Of a DNA stretch of 7,621 bases, positions 1 to 7,034 are shown in pieces. The notes below the pieces were generated by a model. The model was not told the origin of the DNA. It worked only from the letters and a program-made list of their open reading frames with translations, and searched no databases. Source of the DNA: an uncultured Clostridia bacterium (GTDB lineage: Bacteria > Bacillota > Clostridia > Christensenellales > UBA1242); contig CAJOPQ010000071.1 in assembly GCA_905236445.1 (NCBI GenBank), positions 1 to 7,621 of the forward strand, written 5' to 3'. Within the stretch, counting starts at the first letter, position 1. Every line of letters starts with the position of its first letter. A program made the translations under genes and the position numbers.

Positions 1-705
1 GTAAAAAAAATATTTAAGTTGCAACAAAAAATTACACTGGAAGATACGAAGTGTATTCTTCATTATTTTAGCAACGGAGATTCGTTGCCAGTTGCTTTGA
101 CTGAAGAAGAAGAGCGTGTGCTAGTGGATCGTCTTATGCAAGGTGATGAGGTTGCTAAGCAAATGCTGATAGAACGAAATATAAGGCTAGTTATATACAT
201 AGCCAAAAAGTTTGAAAATAATGATTTGGAAATGGAAGACATAATCTCAATTGGAAGCATTGGCCTGATTAAAGCAATTAATTCTTTTAAGGGTGACAAG
301 AACATTAAGATTGCAACCTATGCTTCTAAATGTATAGAGAATGAAATCTTGATGTATCTAAGAAAGACTGCTAGACAAAAGCGTGAGGTAAGTATAGATG
401 ATCCAATCAATGTTGATGCAGAAGGCAATGTCTTGGCTGTGTTAGATTTGGTGGAAAGTGACGAGGCGTCTCCACATTTCGAGGTCGAAAAAATGACAGA
501 GAAACAAGTGCTGTGGCAAGTGTTGGATAGATTAAATAGTAGAGAGAAAGAAATAATGATTCTTAGATTTGGTCTACTTGGTGGAGAGGAAAAGACGCAA
601 AAAGAGGTTGCTGATGATCTTGGCATAAGTCAAAGCTATATAAGTAGGTTAGAAAAAAGGATAGTTTCTCAGATTAGAAAAGAAATGTTAAAAATGGCAA
701 ATTAA
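1..705 (+). CDS. sigE: Sporulation RNA polymerase sigma factor SigE-like (5' end outside window)
   Basis: This is a sigma-70 family factor of the sporulation SigE/SigK branch, which directs RNA polymerase to early mother-cell genes. Counting from the TTG at 19, region 2 spans about residues 45-116 (IERNIRLVIYIAKKFEN, then DIISIGSIGLIKA and the ATYASKCIENEILMYLR helix). Region 4 spans about 165-222, with helix-turn-helix TQKEVADDLGISQSYISRL. The C-terminus and the linker (EVSIDDPINVDAEGN) resemble Bacillus SigE more than SigK. The frame is open to base 1 (six more codons, VKKIFK). The TTG at 19 has no ribosome site, and by comparison with SigE (239 residues) several N-terminal residues are missing, so the true start is probably just upstream of the window. 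SigE is made as an inactive precursor cleaved by SpoIIGA. Residues 1-22 (ending LHYFSNGDS before LPVAL) match the pro-sequence position but are divergent. Family identity is near certain; SigE rather than a paralogue is likely. Confidence 0.88.
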   Translation, partial: VKKIFKLQQKITLEDTKCILHYFSNGDSLPVALTEEEERVLVDRLMQGDEVAKQMLIERNIRLVIYIAKKFENNDLEMEDIISIGSIGLIKAINSFKGDKNIKIATYASKCIENEILMYLRKTARQKREVSIDDPINVDAEGNVLAVLDLVESDEASPHFEVEKMTEKQVLWQVLDRLNSREKEIMILRFGLLGGEEKTQKEVADDLGISQSYISRLEKRIVSQIRKEMLKMAN

Positions 706-736
706 CTAAATTTTTCAATATTATGGGTAAATTTTT

Positions 737-764
737 TTGGCAAAAATAAATTATATGTTATACT
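737..764 (+). promoter_or_regulatory. Predicted SigA-type promoter for the ftsK operon
   Basis: There is a -35 box TTGGCA (737-742, one mismatch to TTGACA), a 16-base spacer, and an extended -10 box TGT-TATACT (TG at 756-757, TATACT at 759-764, one mismatch). A T-run (732-738) leads into the -35. Transcription would start near 771, giving a leader of about 115 bases before the ATG at 886. Two perfect TATAAT hexamers lie just downstream (772-777 and 780-785), but neither has a recognisable -35 at the right distance; they could be alternative starts. The prediction rests on motif matching only. Confidence 0.6.
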
Positions 765-795
765 TATCGTGTATAATTATATAATCTTATCTATA

Positions 796-845
796 GTTGT
801 GGCTTGCCATATATTTCGATAAAATGTTGGTTAGCCGTTGACAAC
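796..845 (+). other. Imperfect inverted repeat in the ftsK leader
   Basis: The arm GTTGTGGCT (796-804) can pair with AGCC (833-836) plus ACAAC (841-845), with a 4-base GTTG bulge on the right side and a loop of about 28 bases. It lies in the predicted 5' untranslated region, about 40 bases before the start codon. There is no T-run after it, so it is not a classical terminator. It matches no riboswitch or leader class I recognise, and it could be chance pairing. Confidence 0.25.
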
Positions 846-872
846 AAGAAAATATTACAAAATTAATTTCAA

Positions 873-878
873 CGAGGA
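873..878 (+). promoter_or_regulatory. Ribosome binding site that sets the ftsK start
   Basis: CGAGGA lies before the ATG at 886, with 7-8 bases between the GAGG core and the start codon. The alternative in-frame TTG at 838 has no purine-rich site upstream and would add 16 residues of no recognisable character. This site is the main reason for choosing ATG 886. Confidence 0.75.
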
Positions 879-885
879 AAAACTT

Positions 886-3795
886 ATGCCAATTTACCCA
901 AGTAAGAAAAGTTCTGTTGTGTCAAAAAGTAAAAAGCATCAATCGAAACTGGGCATTGTGCTAGTAGTAATCTTTTCTATTATTCTAGCCAATTTGTTGT
1001 TTGGATTGCTTGGATTTGTTAATTCGTTCCTGCTGGGCGCTTTTGGACTTGCTGTCTATCCACTGTGCATATTTATGATAGCGCTAGGCATTATGAAGAT
1101 AAGGCGAGTCAAAGTAAAGTTAGTCAAGCGAGAAATTGTGTATTTAATCTTAGCAGTTGCTAGTTTATTTGCAATTGCACATTTAATCACTTCAGAGAGC
1201 ATTATTAATGGCGGATATGTCGAGTATCTTGCCGACACATACACATGTTCCAAAGGATTTACTGCAGGAGGATTTGTATATAGTCTAATTGTGTATCCAA
1301 TATATAACGTTGTATTTACGGCTGGTGCAAGCGTTGTGTTTGCTATTCTGCTACTGTTGTTTTTGTCACTTTTTGTTGATAGCTTGTATAGAAGAAAACA
1401 GACGCGTGTATATATTGAAGATACTCAGACTACTGTTGTTACAAATCAGCAAAAAGAAGCTGACGATAATCAAGATCAAGACGAGACCACGGATTCAAAC
1501 GTTGTAATGAGCAATAATCACTCTTTTGATGATGATTTATTTATCAAGGACGATGAAGAAGTTGACGAAGACGATGCTGAGCAAAATACAGACAAGTCTA
1601 ATGCTATGCGAATACTTGGCTTAGACCGTGATAATAATGGTGTGGACGAAGAAGATGAAGATCTGTTCGAGCAAGATGAAGATGTGGAGTATTCTCCAAG
1701 TGTTAAGCCACAAATGGTTGTGCATGAAGAAAATTACGATGTAGATGAAGACAATGACGATGTTGGTAGCCAGATATTAAGCAACTCATATTTTGCCAAT
1801 ACCTCTCATAGTGACAAAAAGAGAGAGGAGGACTTAGCAAAATATGAAAAAAGGCAGAAAGATAAGGCGTATCTAGAAGACATTATGGGTTATGAGTCTA
1901 GTTATACAACAAAAAGGTCTGATGCGAAAGAAAGATTGTTTGGCGATAATTATTCGACTAATGACAAATCTAATAGATCGAACAATCGCAATCAAAATAA
2001 CAATAGATACAATACCAAAGTGGATAATCGCTCTGTCGATCACAAATATACAGTGTCGACTGTAGGTGAAGATAAAGATATCTATGACTCTAATTTGACA
2101 TTGAAGTCTTATGAGAAGAACAAGACGGAATATATTGATAGACTTAATAAGTTCGATACAGCGTCTTCTCAGATAGCAAAGGCAAGTAAAGTGTATAATA
2201 TGAATGAGAATACCAACAGGGTAGAAGCAAAAGCATACACAAGCAATGTTGTCAACGTCAATGAGATTAACAAGATTAAACCTATGGCAGAAAAGACGAA
2301 TGTCAAGAGAAGACCATATGTTAAGCCACCAATTGATTTGTTGGAGACTTATGTCAACGATACAACATTGGAAGAAAATAACGAAGAAAAGGCAAGGCGA
2401 CTAGAAGAAACACTTAATTCATTTAAGATTCCTGCCAAGGTGTGCTCTGTGGCAAAAGGCCCATCTTTTACAAGATTTGAGTTAACCATGCCTACCGGTA
2501 TATCTGTTAAGAAGATAGATAACCTTGTTCCAGATATGCAGATGGCGTTAGCGTGCAAAGGTGCTATTAGGACAGAGATTCCTATTCCGGGCAAGAACGC
2601 TTTTGGTGTAGAGATTCCTAATGACAACAAAGAAACTGTAGGTCTAAGGGATATTATAGAATCATACGATTTCCAGAATTCTAAGTACAAGACAGCGTAT
2701 GGACTGGGTAAAGATATATCCAATAGTCCAATTGTGGGCAATATTGAGAAAATGCCACACTTATTAGTTGCAGGAACAACTGGTAGTGGTAAATCTGTCT
2801 GCCTTAACTCTATGCTTGTTAGTTTGCTATACAAGAGTGGTCCAGAGGATTTAAGGCTTATTCTTATTGATCCAAAGAGATTGGAATTCTCGCTATACAA
2901 TGGACTTCCTCATTTACTAATTCCTAATGTAATTACAGATAAGGAAAAGGCAATGAATGCTTTTGACTGGTTAATTGATGAGATGAATCGTAGAATTAAC
3001 TATTTCGAGTCTCTTAAGGCAGGAATTAGAAATATAGACGAATACAATTCTAGTGCAAATGTCAAGTCTGGCCAGTGGGAAAAGATGCCAACAATTGTAG
3101 TTGTTGTAGATGAGTTGAATGAGCTTATGATGCAAACTAGAAAAGAAATGGAATCTAAGATTGTGCGTATTGCACAATTATCTAGAGCTGTAGGTATTCA
3201 CTTGGTACTAGCAACTCAAAGGCCAAGTGTCGATGTTATTACAGGACTTGTTAAGAGTAATCTTCCATCTCGTATTGCATTTGCAGTGTCATCATTTAAC
3301 GATAGTATGACTATCCTTGGTCAAGGTGGAGCAGAGAGCCTTCTTGGCTTTGGTGATATGTTGTATTCTCCAGTAGGATCCAACAAGCCTCATAGAATTC
3401 AAGGTGCGTTCTTGAAAAATTCCGAAGTAGAGAGGGTAGTAGAGTTTATTAAGGCAAATAACGACTGTATCTTTGATGAAGAGATAGAAGATCAGATGTT
3501 CAATCGCAACCAAGACACGAACGATGGAATGGGTGGCAATGGTGTGTCTGTGGGTGGCAATGCAAATATGCAAGATCCACTAATGAAAGATGTGTGCAGA
3601 TTTGCTATCAAGTCTGGTGGCATATCTACAACCAAAGTTCAAAGGTATCTTAGAATTGGATATCCTAGAGCTGCCAAGATTGTAGATGATATGGAAGCAT
3701 TAGGATATATCTCCAAGAAAGACGACAAGAATAATAGAGTTATATTCATGACGCAACAAGAATTTGAAGAAGTATTTGGAGAAGATTTCGAATGA
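886..3795 (+). CDS. ftsK: DNA translocase FtsK/SpoIIIE
   Basis: This is a septum-anchored, ATP-driven double-stranded DNA pump that clears chromosomes from the closing division septum and, in sporulating cells, moves the chromosome into the forespore. From ATG 886 it is 969 residues. The N-terminus has several membrane helices (roughly residues 22-70, 84-102 and 130-167). Next is an unusually long linker (about 168-480), acidic at about 185-298 and Asn-rich at about 355-378. The motor begins near residue 483. It holds Walker A GTTGSGKS (630-637), Walker B VVVVDE (D742, E743) and the family signature ATQRPSVD (776-783). A C-terminal winged-helix gamma domain (about 897-960, with RIGYPRAAK) reads DNA orientation in the family. 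Bacillus SpoIIIE is 787 residues; the excess here is mostly linker. The usual DE(L/F)ADLMM after Walker B reads DELNELMM. The stop overlaps the rimO start by 4 bases. Sequence alone does not separate a vegetative FtsK role from a SpoIIIE role; the SigE gene upstream makes a sporulation role plausible. Confidence 0.95.
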   Translation: MPIYPSKKSSVVSKSKKHQSKLGIVLVVIFSIILANLLFGLLGFVNSFLLGAFGLAVYPLCIFMIALGIMKIRRVKVKLVKREIVYLILAVASLFAIAHLITSESIINGGYVEYLADTYTCSKGFTAGGFVYSLIVYPIYNVVFTAGASVVFAILLLLFLSLFVDSLYRRKQTRVYIEDTQTTVVTNQQKEADDNQDQDETTDSNVVMSNNHSFDDDLFIKDDEEVDEDDAEQNTDKSNAMRILGLDRDNNGVDEEDEDLFEQDEDVEYSPSVKPQMVVHEENYDVDEDNDDVGSQILSNSYFANTSHSDKKREEDLAKYEKRQKDKAYLEDIMGYESSYTTKRSDAKERLFGDNYSTNDKSNRSNNRNQNNNRYNTKVDNRSVDHKYTVSTVGEDKDIYDSNLTLKSYEKNKTEYIDRLNKFDTASSQIAKASKVYNMNENTNRVEAKAYTSNVVNVNEINKIKPMAEKTNVKRRPYVKPPIDLLETYVNDTTLEENNEEKARRLEETLNSFKIPAKVCSVAKGPSFTRFELTMPTGISVKKIDNLVPDMQMALACKGAIRTEIPIPGKNAFGVEIPNDNKETVGLRDIIESYDFQNSKYKTAYGLGKDISNSPIVGNIEKMPHLLVAGTTGSGKSVCLNSMLVSLLYKSGPEDLRLILIDPKRLEFSLYNGLPHLLIPNVITDKEKAMNAFDWLIDEMNRRINYFESLKAGIRNIDEYNSSANVKSGQWEKMPTIVVVVDELNELMMQTRKEMESKIVRIAQLSRAVGIHLVLATQRPSVDVITGLVKSNLPSRIAFAVSSFNDSMTILGQGGAESLLGFGDMLYSPVGSNKPHRIQGAFLKNSEVERVVEFIKANNDCIFDEEIEDQMFNRNQDTNDGMGGNGVSVGGNANMQDPLMKDVCRFAIKSGGISTTKVQRYLRIGYPRAAKIVDDMEALGYISKKDDKNNRVIFMTQQEFEEVFGEDFE

Positions 3796-5102
3796 GAACT
3801 ATAGACAAAAAGATTGGCTTTATTAGTCTAGGTTGCGACAAAAATAGAGTAGATCTAGAGAAAATGATAGCTAATATTAGACAAGCTGGCTTTGATGTTA
3901 CAAGCGATATCTCGCAGGCAAATGTTGTAATTATTAATAGTTGTTCATTTATTGAGCCTGCTAGGGTTGAGACAATCAATGCAATTCTTAATACAAGCCA
4001 TGCTGGTATCAAAGCTTTGGAGAAGATAATTGTAACTGGCTGTATCAATGAGATGCACTACACAGATTTGCAGGAGGCTTTGCCAGAAGTTTCTAAATTT
4101 GTTAGGGTAAAAGATAATGATAATATAGTAAATATAATATACGAGTTATATAATGACAAGGCTGAAGTTACCAATAGATACAATCCTTTGCTTAGGTCGA
4201 TAACTACGCCATCTCATTATGCTTATCTTAAAATAGCAGATGGCTGTGACAACTTCTGTTCTTATTGCAAAATCCCTTATATTAGAGGAAGATATGCAAG
4301 TGTCAAATTAGATGATATAGTGCAAGAAGCAAGAGCATTGGTTGCTATGGGTGCAAAGGAACTAATACTTGTTGCGCAAGATGTCACTAACTATGGCGTT
4401 GATTTCAAAGACGGCACCAATATTGTTACTCTTATAAGGGCACTAAGCAACATAGAAGGTCTTAACTGGATTAGATTATTATATTGTTATCCAGAGAGAA
4501 TAACCGAAGAATTAATACAAGAGATTAAGAACAATCCAAAGGTGTGCAAATATCTTGATATTCCTCTACAACATATTAACAATGATATATTGCAAAGTAT
4601 GAATAGACACAACAGCAAGGAAAAGATTGTTGCACTAATAGAGCATCTGCGAAGTGAAATACCAGATATAGCACTTAGGACAACATTTATTGTGGGGTTG
4701 CCGGGAGAAGATGTTGCGAAGTTTAGAGAATTAAAACAGTTTGTACAAGATTACAAATTGACATATGTTGGATTCTTTGCTTATAGTAGAGAAGAGGGTA
4801 CTAGAGCATACAACTTCAACAATCAAGTATCCGAGGCTGTCAAGACAAAGAGACTAAAAGAAATATCTGAGATTCAATTTGCTAATGTAATAGAATACAA
4901 CAAATCTCAGATTGGCAAAGTTTATTCAGTAGTTGTAGATGAGATAATAGATGGCGTTGCAACTACAAGGAGCAAATATCAGAATCCGGAATCGGATAAC
5001 GTGATATTAGTAGATGTTGATGATAGTGTACAGATTGGCGACTATCTCGATGTCAAGATTGTTGATTATATTGATTATGATTTCAAAGGAGAAAGATTAT
5101 GA
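3792..5102 (+). CDS. rimO: Ribosomal protein S12 methylthiotransferase RimO
   Basis: This radical-SAM enzyme adds a methylthio group to a conserved aspartate of ribosomal protein S12, using two 4Fe-4S clusters and S-adenosylmethionine. At 436 residues it has the usual family length. The N-terminal UPF0004 domain carries the three expected cysteines: C15 (in SLGCDKN, typical of RimO rather than the tRNA enzyme MiaB), C51 and C84. The radical-SAM motif CxxxCxxC is C152, C156 and C159, in ADGCDNFCSYCKIPYIRGR. Later TIM-barrel elements include TTFIVGLPGED and GFFAYSREEGT. The C-terminal stretch after about residue 370 fits a TRAM domain, which binds S12 in this family. The start ATG 3792 overlaps the ftsK stop (ATGA) and has GGAGA at 3778-3782, nine bases upstream inside ftsK, so translation is probably coupled. 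The stop overlaps pgsA in the same way. No key residue is missing. Confidence 0.95.
   Translation: MRTIDKKIGFISLGCDKNRVDLEKMIANIRQAGFDVTSDISQANVVIINSCSFIEPARVETINAILNTSHAGIKALEKIIVTGCINEMHYTDLQEALPEVSKFVRVKDNDNIVNIIYELYNDKAEVTNRYNPLLRSITTPSHYAYLKIADGCDNFCSYCKIPYIRGRYASVKLDDIVQEARALVAMGAKELILVAQDVTNYGVDFKDGTNIVTLIRALSNIEGLNWIRLLYCYPERITEELIQEIKNNPKVCKYLDIPLQHINNDILQSMNRHNSKEKIVALIEHLRSEIPDIALRTTFIVGLPGEDVAKFRELKQFVQDYKLTYVGFFAYSREEGTRAYNFNNQVSEAVKTKRLKEISEIQFANVIEYNKSQIGKVYSVVVDEIIDGVATTRSKYQNPESDNVILVDVDDSVQIGDYLDVKIVDYIDYDFKGERL
5085..5091 (+). promoter_or_regulatory. Strong ribosome binding site of pgsA inside rimO
   Basis: AAAGGAG lies seven bases before the pgsA ATG at 5099, within the last codons of rimO. 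It fixes the pgsA start and suggests independent re-initiation in addition to coupling through the ATGA overlap. Confidence 0.8.
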
Positions 5103-5701
5103 ATACACCAACCAAAATCACTTTTACAAGAATACTTTTAATGCCAGTTATGGTATTTTTCTATTTGGCAGATTTTATACCTTACAACTTAGGTAAACTA
5201 TTTGCTCTAATAATCCTTATTGCTGGGATATTTACAGATTTTCTAGATGGATACTTGGCGAGAAAAAACAATCAAGTAACTAATATGGGCAAGTTCCTTG
5301 ATCCATTGGCAGACAAACTTCTTGCTGCCACAGCAATAACGTTGCTTATTACTGGCACCAATCCAGTTATTCCAACAATTGCTGGCGTTATATTTATGTT
5401 TATTAATCTACAACGTGACTATGTTATTACTGGTTTTAGACAAATGGGACAGTTGAAAAATATTATTATTGCTGCAGACAAACTGGGCAAAATCAAAGCG
5501 ATTGTTCTGTACATAACACTTAGTTTTGGTCTGCTTATTGCATATTTGAGATACTTTGCTTTTATGACAGGCAGTGTTGCAACTGTATTCAACATTATTC
5601 TCTATGTCTTAATCGGCATAACATCTGCTTTGATGATTATATCTGAGATAACTTATATAGCTAAGAATCCTGATGTACTTAAAGATAACAAGACAGAATA
5701 A
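5099..5701 (+). CDS. pgsA: CDP-diacylglycerol--glycerol-3-phosphate 3-phosphatidyltransferase
   Basis: This integral membrane enzyme condenses CDP-diacylglycerol with glycerol-3-phosphate to give phosphatidylglycerophosphate and CMP, the committed step to phosphatidylglycerol and cardiolipin. The 200-residue protein carries the complete CDP-alcohol phosphotransferase signature D-x2-D-G-x2-A-R-x8-G-x3-D-x3-D: D47, D50, G51, A54, R55, G64, D68 and D72. The N-terminal NTPTKITFTRILLMPVMV is the typical PgsA opening. Hydrophobic segments lie at about residues 12-27, 33-46, 76-105 and 137-188, consistent with a multi-pass protein. The preceding overlap with rimO and the 14-base gap to the next gene put it mid-operon. 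The signature is shared by other CDP-alcohol transferases, but the length, N-terminus and neighbourhood favour PgsA. Confidence 0.93.
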   Translation: MNTPTKITFTRILLMPVMVFFYLADFIPYNLGKLFALIILIAGIFTDFLDGYLARKNNQVTNMGKFLDPLADKLLAATAITLLITGTNPVIPTIAGVIFMFINLQRDYVITGFRQMGQLKNIIIAADKLGKIKAIVLYITLSFGLLIAYLRYFAFMTGSVATVFNIILYVLIGITSALMIISEITYIAKNPDVLKDNKTE

Positions 5702-5707
5702 TTATTT

Positions 5708-5713
5708 AAGGGG
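5708..5713 (+). promoter_or_regulatory. Closely spaced ribosome site of the CinA-family gene
   Basis: AAGGGG ends only two bases before the ATG at 5716 (four bases if the AAGG core is counted), tighter than the 7-9 bases of the other genes here. No alternative start fits better: the residues right after this ATG align with the beginning of CinA. The spacing may mean weaker initiation. Confidence 0.5.
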
Positions 5714-5715
5714 CT

Positions 5716-6948
5716 ATGGACTACATATTTATTGATGCTGATGCAGATTTCGGCAAAACAAACAAAATTCAAGATATGGTTTATACCAATCTAATAAAAT
5801 ATGGCATGACGCTAAGTGGAAGTTATGCCATACCTTTTTCTACTGCAAACTTAATCAATCTTATTGATTTTGCAGATACAGAATTGATTATGGTAAAACT
5901 CAGCCAAGACCATAGACTTAACTTGGCTATCAAAGAAGCAATATGCTCCAATTTCAAGACTTTTCTTGTCAAGAATAATGCTTGCAGTTTTGCGATAGAG
6001 AGTTACCTAAGACTATATAATGGCAGTAGTGTTGCTGGTGAGTTCGAGAGTGAAAGTTTGATTCCTGATGGGACAGAAGCCCTTGCTAGCGATCTAGGTC
6101 TTGTGCAGGGATTTATGCTGAATGTTAACAAAAAACATATTATTTTCTTGCCTCCAACCGACGAGCAAGTGTTGGATCTAATTGACAACAAACTTCCACT
6201 TGTATTTAATAGATTGTACAACACCCCGACAGATTTCATCTATCTTAGGTTGTTTGGTATAAGAGAAGATATGGTGCGCAAGAATCTGAGACATTTCGAG
6301 AATAATAGCCTTGGTGTATCTATTATGTCTATGACAAATGGCCTTGACACAACACTAACAATTGGGTATCAGGCACGGAAGCAGGGTAGTGAGTTAGATG
6401 AATTTGTAGCCAAAGTGTGTGAAACTTTTAGAAACAATATATACTCCACTGACAACGAAGATATATGTCAAGTTGCGATGGATTTGATTAAGATGACTGG
6501 CAAAAAAATTGCCCTTGTGGAGAGCCTTACTAACGGTCAAATATATACAAGATTATTAGATTGTAATAATATTGTTGCGAAAAATAGCATTGAGACGCAT
6601 TTGGTCATAAATGAGATATCTGACACGTATGGGCTTAGTGTAGATAAGAATTTGCTATCTGTCAATGGAATACATAGCGTAGACTCTATTTACGAAATAG
6701 CCACTGCCATACTGTCGGATTTCAAATCAGATATAGTTGTGGTGTCTATGGCTAATTATGATAAATCCGACTGCGCCACAGCGTCCTTTGTTGCAATAGG
6801 TGACACAGAGGGTATTCATATATATAAGAGTGTGTATCATGGTGACAAAGAATTGACTAATGATACAATATTCAAAAATGTATGTTATTATATAATAAGG
6901 AAATTGAAGCAAAATTCTTTAATTTTTGATCAAAGTTTGGCAAAATAG
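5716..6948 (+). CDS. Degenerate CinA-family protein, probably catalytically altered
   Basis: The 410-residue protein has the CinA length and order. The N-terminal MoCF-like part (about 1-160) contains SLIPDGTEAL (115-124) and IIFLPPTDE (142-150), matching the family's LLPEGxxxL and LLPGPPxE. The middle part contains RLFGIRED (178-185), matching the FGIGE segment. The C-terminal part (about 245-400) corresponds to the nicotinamide-nucleotide amidase (PncC) domain. Signature residues are widely lost. The N-terminal TGGLGPTxDD is VKLSQDH (60-66), and GDELLLGxxxNTN is reduced to DADADFGKTN (7-16). The amidase motif ESCTGG is ESLTNG (269-274), keeping Ser and Thr. The YSNEAK stretch is INEISD (298-303), lacking Tyr and Lys. 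TGIAGPGG is replaced around SMANYDK (344-350). No frameshift or internal stop is present, so it is a maintained gene. In pneumococcus CinA binds RecA; lying next to recA, this protein may keep a structural role (inference). I give no gene symbol because enzymatic equivalence is doubtful. Confidence 0.75.
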   Translation: MDYIFIDADADFGKTNKIQDMVYTNLIKYGMTLSGSYAIPFSTANLINLIDFADTELIMVKLSQDHRLNLAIKEAICSNFKTFLVKNNACSFAIESYLRLYNGSSVAGEFESESLIPDGTEALASDLGLVQGFMLNVNKKHIIFLPPTDEQVLDLIDNKLPLVFNRLYNTPTDFIYLRLFGIREDMVRKNLRHFENNSLGVSIMSMTNGLDTTLTIGYQARKQGSELDEFVAKVCETFRNNIYSTDNEDICQVAMDLIKMTGKKIALVESLTNGQIYTRLLDCNNIVAKNSIETHLVINEISDTYGLSVDKNLLSVNGIHSVDSIYEIATAILSDFKSDIVVVSMANYDKSDCATASFVAIGDTEGIHIYKSVYHGDKELTNDTIFKNVCYYIIRKLKQNSLIFDQSLAK

Positions 6949-6962
6949 CGAACAAATGTTTG
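6949..6962 (+). promoter_or_regulatory. LexA (SOS) operator upstream of recA
   Basis: CGAACAAATGTTTG fits the Gram-positive LexA/DinR consensus CGAACRNRYGTTYG at every position. It begins at the base right after the stop codon of the CinA-family gene and overlaps the recA -35 box by three bases. Bound repressor should therefore block RNA polymerase until DNA damage activates RecA and LexA is cleaved. This is the classical arrangement for autoregulated recA in Firmicutes. Confidence 0.9.
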
Positions 6963-6988
6963 ATATATTCGATATTTTGTGATACAAT
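6960..6988 (+). promoter_or_regulatory. Predicted recA promoter
   Basis: There is a -35 box TTGATA (6960-6965, one mismatch), a 17-base spacer, and a -10 box TACAAT (6983-6988, one mismatch) preceded by an extended TGA (6980-6982). Transcription would start near 6995, leaving a leader of about 40 bases. The overlap with the LexA operator supports it as the SOS-regulated start. No terminator is visible between the upstream operon and recA, so read-through is also possible. Confidence 0.78.
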
Positions 6989-7034
6989 ATACAAAAGATA
7001 GAACAGAATAAAAGGTTAAAAAAGGATAAAAGAA

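Noticed and set aside
706..760. Transcription terminator after sigE
   Set aside because: Only weak A-T stems (for example TTTTT-GGC-AAAAA) are present; there is no GC-rich hairpin followed by a T-run.
838..843. Perfect TTGACA as a -35 box
   Set aside because: No acceptable -10 at 16-18 bases, and the transcript would begin at the ribosome site; the promoter at 737-764 is better.
838..885. Upstream TTG start for ftsK adding 16 residues
   Set aside because: There is no ribosome site before it, whereas ATG 886 has CGAGGA at a good distance and gives a normal FtsK N-terminus.
1520..1780. Tandem nucleotide repeat in the acidic part of ftsK
   Set aside because: GAT/GAA/GAC codons recur, but there is no regular repeat unit; it is compositional bias.
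2349..2900. 183-codon open frame on the minus strand
   Set aside because: It lies opposite the ftsK motor domain, has no family resemblance, and the + strand protein there is strongly conserved.
5716..6948. CinA-family gene as a pseudogene
   Set aside because: The frame is uninterrupted over the full family length with structural anchors retained; loss of motifs alone does not show decay.
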